DNA from: Primulina eburnea
Taxonomy: Eukaryota > Streptophyta > Magnoliopsida > Lamiales > Gesneriaceae
Direction: 5' to 3'
DNA length: 64,000 bases
NCBI RefSeq assembly: GCF_022965805.1
Contig: NW_027331510.1
Span: 945,001 to 1,009,000 of the forward strand
A model generated the notes under the pieces. It was not told the origin of the DNA. It worked only from the letters and a program-made list of their open reading frames with translations, and searched no databases. Both the position numbers and the translations under genes were made by a program. Positions 10,701-20,529 of the stretch are shown piece by piece (within the stretch, counting starts at the first letter, position 1; each line of letters begins with the position of its first letter).

Positions 10701-11853
10701 CATTGCTCGTGGTGAGCCAGATGTAGCTCGCTGGATTCTGAGCCCGGATGGCGCTTTTTCTTTCCGTTCTGCCTGGGAGTTCGTGCGTGCGAGAGCTCCC
10801 ATTCAGGATATTTTCACCCCCTGCTGGGGTAGTTGGCTGAGACCTACTATGTCTTTTTTCCTATGGAGATTTTGGCATAAGTGGCTTCCTGTTGATGAGA
10901 TGCTTCAACAGCGTGGGATTACTCTGGTGTCTCGGTGTCATTGTTGTGACATGGCAGAGACGTTTTCCCATTTATTCCTTGACGGCCCGATTGCTCGTTC
11001 TGTGTGGCATTTCTTTGGGGCCATCTTCAGGGTTCGTATTCCTCGAACCCGTGACTTCAGTTTGTTTCTCGGTGCTTGGAAGAAGAACCTTAACTGGTCA
11101 CCTGGTGGTCATGTGAAAGAGTTCCTCCCCTTTATCGTTCTGTGGTTCCTTTGGACTGCTAGAAATGATGTCAAGCATAGACAGTTGCATATCTCTGCTG
11201 CGACTGTTATTTCCCAGATCACGTCTTACCTTAGACTGGCTTTTTCTGCCCACATCATCAAGTCTAGCCATTGGCTGGGCTTCTCTCATGCTGCCAGTCT
11301 CATGGGCATTTCGGTTCGTCATATGAGAACCCGCAAAATGACGATTGTCAGATGGCTTCGTCCCCCTGCGGGTTGTTTCAAATTGAATGTGGATGGTAGC
11401 TCTCGTGGCAACCCCGGTGATTCTTCTGCAGGTGGCATTGTTCGAGATTCTTCAGGCAGGACCATCCTTTCCTTCAGCGAGTTCATTGGTGTCGGGACCA
11501 ATGTCAGAGCAGAGTTGTGGGCCGTGTGGAGGGGTCTCCTTATCTGTACTGACTTCAGTTTTTTCCCTCTTTGGATTGAGACCGATTCCATGATTACTAT
11601 TCAGACTCTCAGATCTAGGAGGTGTAGTTGGATCGTGGATCACATTGTTACCAGGATTGTTTGTCTTTTGAGTGGGCGACAGGTTCATTTTTCCCACATA
11701 TTCCGCGAGGGGAACTCGGTGGCGGATGCGTTGGCATTGGAGGCTCACACGTTCAGGCGATTTTCCCAAGTTTTAGGACCCTCCCTCCCCGACCATGTTT
11801 CCGCCCTAGCCCGTTCTGATCTCTCTGGGCTCCCTTACCTCAGAGCCAGATGA
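7762..11853 (+). CDS. LINE ORF2 polyprotein, intact (endonuclease, reverse transcriptase, RNase H), unit 2
   Basis: Uninterrupted 1363-residue ORF2, the only intact one in the array. Endonuclease (about 1-220): WNIRG at 6-10, Glu36 in LEPM, GGDFN with Asp132 and Asn134, SDH at 212-214, so the APE catalytic residues are present. Reverse transcriptase: LDMAKAYD at about 568-575, GLRQGDP near 630, YADD at 674-677. A zf-RVT zinc region (C-H-C-C) lies near 1058-1075. A C-terminal RNase H of the RVT_3 type starts near 1207 with Asp1211 in NVDGSSRG. The ATG lies inside ATGA with the ORF1 stop, which points to termination-reinitiation. It carries out target-primed reverse transcription. Whether it is still active cannot be read from sequence, but all visible catalytic motifs are kept. 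Confidence 0.95.
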   Translation: MNCLIWNIRGLGNPSSQQRLHAYVKKHRVKVLAILEPMILLDPRFMSRRLGFRSVISNISGHIWVFSSEDVQVECVFDHAQLLNVRVSSSFLPTSVLCTFVYARCDYIERRDLWATLLQIKPDMGPWLVGGDFNIVRDASECLGTSGGRRLPMDEFNEFIIESGLVDAGFEGSSFTWTNQTIWKRLDRVFVSNDWCDFFHSIRVQHLPRTVSDHSPLFISTPISARGPCSFRFQSMWTRHHNFLQTVRLNWHNPCQLTGMTRLFVKLKRLKSHLKWWNQDVFGNIFDKISAAESAVKIAEVACETDPSDLHWTRLSKCNEDLAKVTAMEADFWKQKSACKWLADGEKNTKLFHNMVKKRRVVNKIFRIWEDGVCLTSPELIQSSGAAFFQNLLNGEPSVLSCPDFSDFIPLISDSENHHLTSDPSLEEVRAVVFSIHMDSVAGPDGFSSAFFQHCWDIIQHDVLDAVLDFFHGSLMPQGFTATTITLIPKVEGAHSWTDFRPISLCNVTNKIISKLLYSRMSKVVEKIISLNQSGFVPGRLISDNILLAQELVHSFNLPSRGGNVIIKLDMAKAYDRVQWPFLLQILNKLGFSDTVVGMVSACISHCKFSLNINGNSAGFFSSSRGLRQGDPISPLLFILGAEYLSRGLNRISLHFPNSRFRSGCDTLVSHLAYADDFILFANGGTRGIRRIMDFLGHYANCSGQMVNVSKSALFLPPSCPASSRLRLLRLTGFREGQLPTIYLGIPLFRGNRKCSLFEPLLKSVRMKLEGWDSRTLSPGSRMTLIRSVLLSLPIYLFQVIQPPLAVIERLELIFNGFLWGSRPLEKKWHWARWSRACLPVLEGGLGFHKLKDLVDGFPIKLWFRFRHGISLWAKFLLNKYCRTEHPSYVPIRGLISPTWRRMIHIRSRAESGIRWRVGTGELSFWDDTWFGDAPLSSLRQVCGARGVRISYFFLDDGWDFDRLSLVVGPVLAEDITMIPIARGEPDVARWILSPDGAFSFRSAWEFVRARAPIQDIFTPCWGSWLRPTMSFFLWRFWHKWLPVDEMLQQRGITLVSRCHCCDMAETFSHLFLDGPIARSVWHFFGAIFRVRIPRTRDFSLFLGAWKKNLNWSPGGHVKEFLPFIVLWFLWTARNDVKHRQLHISAATVISQITSYLRLAFSAHIIKSSHWLGFSHAASLMGISVRHMRTRKMTIVRWLRPPAGCFKLNVDGSSRGNPGDSSAGGIVRDSSGRTILSFSEFIGVGTNVRAELWAVWRGLLICTDFSFFPLWIETDSMITIQTLRSRRCSWIVDHIVTRIVCLLSGRQVHFSHIFREGNSVADALALEAHTFRRFSQVLGPSLPDHVSALARSDLSGLPYLRAR

Positions 11854-11875
11854 TTCTAGACTTTGTTCCAGGTTT

Positions 11876-11930
11876 AAAAAAAAAAAAAAAAAAAAAATCG
11901 AAAAAAAAAAAAACGAAAAAAAAAAAAAAA
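11876..11930 (+). repeat. Internal A-rich tract just after ORF2, unit 2
   Basis: Three long A runs separated by TCG and CG, starting 23 nt after the ORF2 stop and followed by TTTATTATTATTA. No other unit has it; they have a TA-rich stretch and a TTGCAGGT motif in this part of the 3' UTR. It may mark an earlier 3' end of this subfamily. Confidence 0.85.
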
Positions 11931-12572
11931 TTTATTATTATTACTGTTTGAGTGCGTGAGTGTGTGGGTGTGACTGTGTGCGAGGTTTCGTGTGCGCCTT
12001 CTGCATTTTTTACTTTCTGGGTGTGTGCGTTTTTTGTGTGTGTTTCGTGTGCTTTTATTTTCTTAGGTGTGTTGCTTCCTTAGATGAGCTTCTACCCCCG
12101 ATTCATCTACGGTGTCTGGGTTGATATTCTTGACCCAGCTGCGGAGTCATTTTCTGGACTTGGAGTTACTATTGATCTTCATTGTTGGAGTGTTGTCTAC
12201 TTGCTCCTTCTGGTAGTTCTATCATCTCCTGGATTTATCAGAGGTTTTTCAGAGGTTTTACAGTACCAGCCTACCGGCTTCTGCCCCTTCTTTGTTGGTG
12301 ATTATCTCTACACCACTACTGCTATCTGGCGAGCGTTCTCTGCAGGCTTCTCCTTGCTCTCCAGCATTTTTCTTTTATGATTCTCTTGATGCGTGTTATA
12401 GCAGCTCCGGATGATTTATCTCAGTGGTATTTCTGGCCCCGAGCTACATTTATTATAATTTTTACGGTTTCTATGTTGCTTTATTATTATGCGCTTTTCC
12501 TAGGGTTTAGCTTTTGCTGATGTATTTGCTACCTTAGGTTTTATTTGTTGTTATCTCTTTAGTCGCCTTTTA

Positions 12573-12682
12573 GAGAGGTCTTGGTCTAGTCCCCCTCTTC
12601 ATTTAGGATTTTATTTTTGTAATGTTTTATTTGGTGGTATATACAGGTAGGGGTCCGCCTAACCCCCCCGCTTACGGCGGTG
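12573..12682 (+). other. LINE 3' UTR conserved hairpins, unit 2
   Basis: GAGAGG (12573-12578) pairs with CCTCTT (12594-12599, one G-T pair). The terminal block from 12643 repeats the family sequence, with hairpin loop TTACG instead of ATCCG between CCGC and GCGG. So the stem is kept while the loop changes. Confidence 0.65.
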
Positions 12683-12707
12683 CTTTATTAAAAAAAAAAA
12701 AAAAAAA

Positions 12708-12779
12708 CCTAAACCCTAGACCCTAAACCCTAGACCCTAGACCCCTAGACCCTAAACCCTAAACCCTAAACCATAAACC
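12708..12779 (+). repeat. Telomeric repeat tract with CCCTAGA variants, between units 2 and 3
   Basis: About ten heptamers. The first repeat after the poly(A) is CCTAAA, with only two C. Four units read CCCTAGA or CCCCTAGA. It ends at CCATAAACC, followed by a 4-nt GACT before the unit 3 start. Confidence 0.95.
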
Positions 12780-12876
12780 GACTCATTTGCCCCCAAAAAA
12801 TTTTCTCTGAAAAACACACAGTAAAAGGTGCGAAAAAACACACTACAATTTGACACTATTCACGTCCAAACCCGCC

Positions 12877-15326
12877 ATGCCGCCGCCGTCGGATCCCGGC
12901 CGGAATAATATACCATTAGAACCGCCTCCTCACGCTGATCAACATACTCAAATTTCAGGTCATTCGGAGACCGTTTGCCCCGTCAAATCGCCGATCGAAA
13001 ATACTGTATTTCCGACCGTTTCTTCGACGTCGCCGGTTTCTCATTTTTCCGGCGATGACTGTCCTCCACTTTGTTCACCTACTCCTCCCCTTTCTTTTCC
13101 GACCCTTGCCGTGACGTCTTGTGCTACCATTTCGCCGGAAATTTCGAAAAACCAGTCGCCTCCACTGTTCATCGTCTCCTCCACTGGTTTTTGTCCGATT
13201 CCGGCCATCTCCGGTAATCTCGTTTCAAATGGAACCCCGATCTGGAATCCTCATGTTCAGACGATGATAATGCCTCAGGTTGGAGCCCCAACGCCGTTCT
13301 ATAGCGGCGGGAATTTTAGATCTACGTTTCAAGGTCACTATTCATCGTCTGCGATTTCTTCGTCGTCCAATTACTCCGGCGATATGGCTCCGTTCTTCAA
13401 TTCCTCTTCAGCGTACACTCCTCATGTGATGGGTAATGTTTTCCTTCCGTCAATTTCAGCTAACTCGCCGGAAATCGAAAATGCCCAAATTCCGATTTCC
13501 TCCCCTTTTCCGGCTACTGTTTTCCCCGATTTCAGCCCTCCGCCGCCCGGTTCTGCTGGTTCCGACACCGGTTTCTTGTTCACTGCATCGTCGCCGGCCC
13601 TTGGTGGTGCTCCGATGGGTAAGGACCGAGTCAACTCGGTGGAGTCTCCTAGTCGAGTTCAGTGGGTCAACTCGGCAGTCAAACATGGTGCTTCTGCGGT
13701 CAATGTAAGTCCAAAAATTGCTGTTTCACCTCATGTGTCTTTTAAGGATGTTTTGGCTCCCCCGTCTCCTCGTACGATGAAGAATAGCTTTGACGATGTT
13801 CTGAACTCGATGGAGGAGATACTCGAGCCTTCTTTTTTGGATGGGAAACCGGGTATTCTATTCCCGGATAAGGTAATTTCCTCCCTTGTTGAGCCATTTA
13901 AATTTGCATTGGTGGGTAAAATTTCTGGGAATCGGTCTGTGGTCCCCAATTCGATGATATCTGTTGCCTTTGGCAAAGTGGGTTTGGTCAGACCGTTCAA
14001 TTTGAAATTTTTACCCCGTGGTTTTATGGTCATTACTCTCTCTTGTGAAGAGGATTACGCCCGCCTTTGGGCGAGGGGTAATATGATGGTTGGCTCACTT
14101 GGTATCCGTTTTTCTAAATGGACACCAAAATTCAAGTTTCAGGCGGAGTCGCCTGTTGCCCCAGTTTGGGCTCGACTTCCGGAATTGCCCTTGCATTTAT
14201 ATGAGAAAAAAAGTCTTTGTGCTATTGCCAAGCTCTTGGGTAAGCCTATCAAAGTTGATGACCACACAGCTGAGGTGTCTCGTGGGGCCTTTGCTCGTGT
14301 GTGTGTGGAAATTAATGTGTTGGAGCCTCCAGTCAAGCAAATTTGGGTGGGCTGGGGTGATCACACTCAAGAGATTGAGGTTATGTATGAGAGGATCCCG
14401 GCATATTGCACTGATTGCAAAATGCTAGGACATGCGACGAGTGTTTGTTACTCGCATGGCAAGAATCCCCGGCCGATCCGGGCTAAGTCTAGTGGTCCAG
14501 TCCCTCCGTCACAGACGGTTGCTTCGGGTCAGTCACTCCAGGAGGGTGTCATTTCTGGTGATGTCCAGGGATCTCAGGACCCCACTGCTGAGACTTTTGT
14601 TGGTCCTAAACGTCGCAGAAGGAGACGGCCAGCGAGTCGTGTCCCACCTGCTGCTGTTCCCCCTCAAGGACAGGCTCCTTCACAGTCCAAGAGTAATTCG
14701 AATACTTTTGCTGTCCTTTATCCTTGGCAGAAGGAGGCGCAGCTTTTTGATTCCACTTCTGAGTTTGGGACCACCTTGGGGGATGTGGGTGTTGATACCA
14801 CCGGGGGTCCTCCTTTGGAGCACGCCCCTTCTGAGGGTAGGGATACTGCAGGTTTGAGTTCACCCACCGTTGTTGTTTCTCCGTTGTCTTTAGGTGGTGT
14901 GTCAGCCTTGTCTGGGGCTAAAGATTTGGAGGAGGAGGATGTCACTCCTTTTGTTGATTGTGCGGAGGTTTGGGGTCTCCGCATGCTGGCATTGACACGG
15001 TATTTTCTGAACCCGTAATTTGTTTGGAGAATCATAGTTCTCACTCGATTCCTTCTTACCCTCCGTCCCCTGCTGATTCGTCTTCTTTGTTCCCTCAGTT
15101 GATTGATAGGCAGGGCTCTGCTGTTTCTGAGAGGGTTGTCTGTGAGAGGTTAGGTGAGGATCTTGACCAGAGTTCTGATAGACATTCTGAACCGGGTGAT
15201 GGCCGTGCGTCTGAGGACGGCGTTCTAGACTTAGATATGCCAGATGTTAAGAAAAAGAGGGGGAGGGATGATCCCCCTGGGTCGCTCAGGAAGCGATCGG
15301 GCATTTCTGCTGCCCGTTCCTTATGA
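12877..15326 (+). pseudogene. LINE ORF1 (DUF4283 / CCHC), unit 3, one frameshift
   Basis: The first ATG of the family frame is at 12877 (CCCGCCATGCCG). The frame is open 27 nt further upstream, but without an ATG. Pro/Ser-rich N-terminal part, then VSFKDVLAPPSPR near 13736, a DUF4283 core, and zinc knuckle YCTDCKMLGH with the CX2CX4HX4C spacing near 14403-14455. Next comes a basic patch (KRRRRR) and an acidic tail. One base is missing near 14965: the first frame ends at 15018, while the true C-terminus (ENHSSHSIPS) continues in the frame of 14958-15326. The stop overlaps the ORF2 start as ATGA at 15323. Broken as read, by one frameshift only. Confidence 0.9.
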
Positions 15327-18300
15327 ATTTCCTAATCTGGAATATCCGGGGACTCCGGGGTTCGGAGTCCCAACAGAGGCTTCATGCTTTTGTTAAGGAG
15401 AAACAGATTAAGGTTTTGACTGTTTTGGAGCCGATGATCGATTTAGATCAGAGATTCATGACTCGTCGTCTTGGTTTTTCTCGAGTCATCTCGAATCTTT
15501 CTGGTCATATTTGGGTGTTTTTTGCTGCTGATGTGCAGGCTGAGTGTCTTCTTGATCATGCTCAGTTCCTTCACGTTAAGCTTTCTGCTCCTTTTTTGCC
15601 CACATCTGTTTTTTGTTCCTTTGTATATGCCAGATGTGATTATATTGAGCGTCGTGATCTCTGGTCTTCCCTGCTTCACGTCAAGCCTGTTCTGGGTCCT
15701 TGGCTGGTTGGTGGGGATTTCAATGTTGTTCGTGATCCGTCTGAGTGTTTGGGCACCCGTGGTGGTAGGTTACTACCCATGGAGGAGTTCAACACTTTCA
15801 TTATGGATTCTGGTTTGATTGATGCTGGTTTTGAGGGGTCTTCGTTCACTTGGACGAATAAGACCATTTGGAAGCGGTTGGACAGGGTTCTGGTTTCCGT
15901 TGATTGGGGTGATCATTTCAGCTCCATTCGAGTTGAACATCTTCCCCGTACTGTTTCTGACCACTGTCCGCTTTTGGTTACCGCTCCGGTTTTTGCCCGT
16001 GGGCCGAGCTCGTTTCGCTTCCAGCGTATGTGGCTTCGGCATCATGGTTTTTTGCAGACTGTTAGGCTCAATTGGAATTTGCCTTGCAGTCTGATTGGTA
16101 TGTCGCGTCTTTTTGTCAAGTTGAAACGTCTCAAGAATCACCTCAAGTGGTGGAATCGGGATGTTTTTGGTAACATCTTTGATAAAATCACCGAGGCTGA
16201 GAGTGCAGTTCGTTCTGCTGAGCTTGTCTGTGAGGCCGATCCTTCTGATGCGAATTGGACTGTCATGTCTGATCGTAATGCAGATCTGGCTCGTGTCACC
16301 GCCATGGAGGCGGATTTTTGGAAACAGAAAGCTGCATGCAACTGGCTAGAGGATGGTGAGCGGAACACCAAACTCTTTCATAACATGGTTAAGAAGAAGC
16401 GTGTGGCTAATAAGATATTCCGCATATGGGAGGATGGGGTTTGCCTGACGTCTCCTGAGTTGATTCAGCAGTCGGGTGCCTCGTTTTTTCAGCACTTACT
16501 CACTGGAGATCCCTTTGTGCTTGATTGTCCTGATTTTTCTGGGTTTCCTTCGGTGATCTCTGATGAAGATAATTATGGGATTACTGCTACCCCCTCCCTT
16601 GAGGAGGTGCGTGCGACAGTTTTCTCCATTTCCCCTGACAGTGTGGCAGGCCCTGATGGCTTCTCTTCGGCGTTTTTCCAGCATTGCTGGGAGATCGTTC
16701 ATCAGGATGTGTTGGATGCAGTTTTGGATTTTTTCCGAGGCTCTCCCCTGCCTCAGAGCTTTACTGCTACCACGATTACTTTGATCCCAAAAGTCGAGGG
16801 TCCTCGGGCTTGGTCGGATTTCCGTCCGATCAGCCTGTGTAATGTCACGAACAAAATCATTTCTAAGTTGTTGTACTCTTGTTTGCGGGCTGTGGCGGAG
16901 AGACTTATTTCTTTGAATCAGAGTGGTTTTGTTCCAGGACGGATGATTTCTGATAACATCCTCCTTGCCCAGGAGCTCACTCATAGTCTCACTCTTCCCA
17001 CTCGTGGTGGTAATGTTATTTTGAAGTTGGATATGGCCAAGGCCTATGATCGGGTCCAATGGCCTTTCCTTTTTGCTGTTTTGCGCCATTTTGGTTTCTC
17101 TGAGCAGGTTGTGGCGTTGGTCTCGGCCTGTATTTCTCATTGTCATTTCTCTGTTAATATCAATGGCTCTCTTTCGGGGTTCTTCGGCTCTACCAGGGGC
17201 CTCAGGCAGGGAGATCCATTGTCCCCCCTTCTCTTCATCTTAGGGGCGGAGTATCTTTTGCGTGGCCTTGACAGACTCTACTTGCGTCATCCTGATATGA
17301 GGTACCGTTCTAGTTGTGATCTTTTGATTTCCCACCTGGCTTATGCTGATGATATTATTATTTTTGCCAATGGTGGGTCTCGTGGGATGCAGCGTCTTTT
17401 AGATTTTCTGCATCACTATGAGAATTGTTCGGGACAGCTGGTGAATGCTGTCAAGAGTTCCCTGATTTTACCTCCGCGATGCTCTGAGCGCCTTCACTCT
17501 AGACTTTTGCGTATCACTGGCTTTGCGGAGGGTCATCTGCCGATCACGTACCTCGGAGTTCCCTTATTTCGGGGCAATAGGACGTGTTCTCTTTTTGAGC
17601 CCCTCTTACAGTCTGTTAGGAGGCGGCTGGAGGGTTGGGAGATTCGTACTCTTTCTCCGGGGAGCCGCATGACCCTCATTCGTAGCGTGCTCCTCTCGAT
17701 GCCCATATATTTGTTTCAGGTTGTTCAGCCTCCTTTGGCTGTGATGGAGAAACTTGAGAGAGCCTTTAATGCCTTTCTTTGGGGGTCTAGGCCCTTGGAG
17801 AAGAAATGGCATTGGGCTCGTTGGTCTCGGGCTTGCCTCCCTGTGGAAGATGGGGGTCTTGGCTTCCGCAGATTGAAAGATCTCGTGGATAGCTTCTCTT
17901 TAAAACTGTGGTTTCGGTTCAGGCAGGGATCTTCCCTCTGGGCCAAATTCTTGATGAGGAAATATTGTCTCTTGGCACACCCAGCTTGTGTTTCTTCTAG
18001 TGGTTTTATATCTCCCACTTGGCGGCGTTTGCTTCAGATCCGGCCTCGTGCGGAGAGTGGTATTCGCTGGCGTGTTGGCCATGGAGAGATTTCATTTTGG
18101 GATGATTGTTGGTTCAGGGATGTTCCCCTGTCCAGTCAGACTGAGGTCTGTGGGGATCGTGGAGCCCGGGTTTCCCATTTTCTTTCTGAGGGTGCCTGGG
18201 ATTTTGATCTCCTATGTTCAGTAGTTGCTCCTTCTATTGCGGAGCAGATTGTGTTGGTCCCGATTCTTTCGGGAGAGTTGGATTCGCCTCGTTGGATCCA

Positions 18301-19421
18301 TAGCTCCGATGGAGTTTTTTCTGTCAAGTCCGCTTGGGAGTTGATTCGCTTTCGCGCCCCGATCTCTGATATTAATCGCCCCTGTTGGGGTCGTTGGTTG
18401 AGGCCTACGATGTCATTCTTTCTTTGGAGATTTTGGACATCACTGGCTCCCAGTTGATGAGGTGCTTCAGCGCCGTGGCTTTGCGTTAGCTTCTCGTTGT
18501 CAGTGTTGTGACATGTCTGAGACTTTCACGCATGTGTTTATTCGCAGCCCGGTGGCTCGCCCTGTTTGGCATTTTTTTGGTGCGATCTTTGGGGTTCGTA
18601 TCCCTGACACTGAGGATTTCAGGTTATTCCTTAGTGCGTGGAAGAGGGATCTGGTCTGGGCTCCAGGGGGCCACGTGAGGGAGTTTCTCCCTTTCATTAT
18701 TTTGTGGTTTCTCTGGACTGCTCGGAATGATGCGAAGCACCGCCAGCTCTCCATTTCTGGAGAGACGGTGAAGTTCCAGATCTTGTCTTACCTGCGCCTT
18801 GCCCACTCTGCGCGTACTGTCAAACCCAAGCATTGGGTGGGTTTTTTCCAGGTGGCGCGATCTCTGGGGATTTCGGTTTGCTTATTCAGATATCATCGGA
18901 CGGCGATTGTTCGTTGGCTTCGGCCGCCGTCTGGTTGTTTTAAGCTTAATGTGGATGGGAGTTCGAGAGGGAATCCAGGGGATTCTTCGGCTGGTGGCGT
19001 CGTTCGTGATCATTCTGGGCGGGTCTTGCTATCGTTCAGTGAGTTCATTGGAGCTGGGTCTACTATACGGGCGGAACTTTGGGCGGTCTGGAGGGGTCTT
19101 ATTCTTTGTTCTGATCTTTCTCTATTCCCTCTTTGGATCGAGGTTGATTCTCAGATTTCTATTCAGATCCTCCGTTCTCGTCAGTGTCGTTGGGGGTTGG
19201 ATCACATTGTGTCTAGAATTTTGGTTCTCTTGAGGGGGCGTATGGTTCATATCTCGCATATATACCGGGAGGGTAATTCGGTGGCGGATGCTTTGGCGGC
19301 TAGGGCTCATGAACTTCGGCAGTTTACCGTAGAGTTAGGTCCTTCCTTACCCAGCCACATCTCCATCCTTGCCCGTTCGGATCGTTCAGGGCTTCCATAC
19401 ATCCGATCCAGATATTCTTAG
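15323..19421 (+). pseudogene. LINE ORF2 polyprotein, unit 3, one frameshift
   Basis: Same domain order as in unit 2: endonuclease (WNIRG, LEPM, GGDFN, SDH), reverse transcriptase (LDMAKAYD near 17025, GLRQGDP, YADD near 17345), zf-RVT, RNase H (NVDGSSRG near 18950). The frame is open for 1044 codons to 18457. A single extra A near 18437, inside the conserved FLWRFW(H)xWLP motif, shifts it, and the remainder reads from 18462 to 19421. With just one base in excess this copy lost function recently. The endonuclease and RT could still be made as a truncated protein lacking the zinc region and RNase H. Confidence 0.93.
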
Positions 19422-20270
19422 CCATTTGCAGCCCCTTCTTCTTTTTGGCTCTACTTCTTTATCTATATATATGTATGTTTTTATTTTTTTTGCAGGTTGT
19501 TTGTTCTTGGTGGTTGTTTCTTATCTCTCTTTTGAGCTGTGCAAGTTGGCCCAGACACTTGCACTCTCTTCATTTTGTTCCTTTGGATTTGGGTGGTTCC
19601 AAGCACTTCCTCCGTCGGTGTTTTTCTGTGGACCATTCTTGTTATCCGGCAGGCGATCACTGCAGGCTTCTCCTTGCCCGCCGCTTTCTTACTTTTATGC
19701 TCTCTTGCCGATTGTTATGGTGGCTCTGGATATTTCATTTCGGTGATCTCTTTGGCCCAGAGCCTCATTCATGTCGGGATTTATCGGTGCTTTGGTGGCT
19801 CTGGATGTTCTCTATTGGATCCATCTTTTTTCAGAGTTACCGTCATGCTTGGGTTTCTGATTATATGAGCTCCGTCATATTTCCCCTTCTCCTTGGGTCT
19901 TGGAGCTTTTCTGACTCGAGCTGGATTACGGTCCTCTTTTTGTGTTTTGACCGTTTTTGCACAGTGACTTTCCAGCTGCATACTCTTTTTACTGCTAGAT
20001 CGTGTACAGCAGACCGATCTTGGATTAGGATGTATTCTTCAGTTTGGCATTACACTGGCAGATGGCTCAGAGATGGGTACCATCGATGGTCTTTTGCACT
20101 TACTTCTGAGCCGGATCTCTACTGCTTAGATAGGTTACGATGTATTTTCATGTATTTAGCGTTGTTTCTTGTTGTTCATCTGTATTACGCGCTTTTCCTA
20201 GGGATTAGTTTTTGGCTCATATTTTTGCCACCCTAGACTTTGTCTTTTTTATGTTGTGTGGTAGCTTTTC

Positions 20271-20375
20271 GAGAGGTCTTGGTATAGTCCCCCTCTCGTT
20301 AGGTTTTATGTTGTATCTCTGTTTTGATGTTATATACAGGTAGGGGTCTGCCTAACCCCCCCGCATCCGGCGGTG
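20271..20375 (+). other. LINE 3' UTR conserved hairpins, unit 3
   Basis: GAGAGG (20271-20276) pairs with CCTCTC (20292-20297). The terminal block TACAGGTAGGGG... with CCGC/GCGG stem starts at 20335. This GAGAGG/CCTCTC type is shared with units 2, 5 and 6. Confidence 0.68.
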
Positions 20376-20402
20376 TTTATTTTTTAAAAAAAAAAAAAAA
20401 AA

Positions 20403-20432
20403 CCCTAAACCCTAAACCCTAAACCCTAAACC
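20403..20432 (+). repeat. Telomeric repeat tract between units 3 and 4
   Basis: Four perfect CCCTAAA heptamers plus CC, directly after the poly(A) and immediately before AAAC and the unit 4 start at 20437. Confidence 0.95.
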
Positions 20433-20529
20433 AAACCATTTTGCCCCAAAATTTTTCTCTGAAAAAACACACACTAAAAGCGTGAGAAAAAACACACTAC
20501 TTTGTCACTATTCACCACACCTTGCTGCC

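Larger units (their letters stand above)
5201..12707 (+). mobile_element. L1-type LINE, array unit 2 (full length)
   Basis: Complete element of about 7.5 kb: 5' UTR 5201-5277 beginning CATTTGCCCC as in units 3 and 4, ORF1, ORF2, 3' UTR, and poly(A) at 12690-12707. Its coding sequence is richer in C and clearly diverged from the other six, so it belongs to a different subfamily. Its 3' UTR also differs, with a long A-rich run right after ORF2 and GT-rich DNA near 11945-12070. It has the best preserved ORFs of the array and may be among the younger insertions. Confidence 0.95.
12784..20402 (+). mobile_element. L1-type LINE, array unit 3 (full length)
   Basis: Full element of about 7.6 kb. The 5' UTR begins CATTTGCCCCC and is followed by TTTTCTCTGAAAAA, almost as in unit 4. 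ORF1 and ORF2 each carry one visible frameshift. The 3' UTR runs from 19422 and the poly(A) is at 20386-20402. After unit 2 it is the least damaged copy. Confidence 0.95.

Noticed and set aside
12850..12876. Upstream extension of unit 3 ORF1
   Set aside because: The frame is open but there is no ATG before 12877, and the homologous starts in units 2, 4 and 7 match the downstream ATG.
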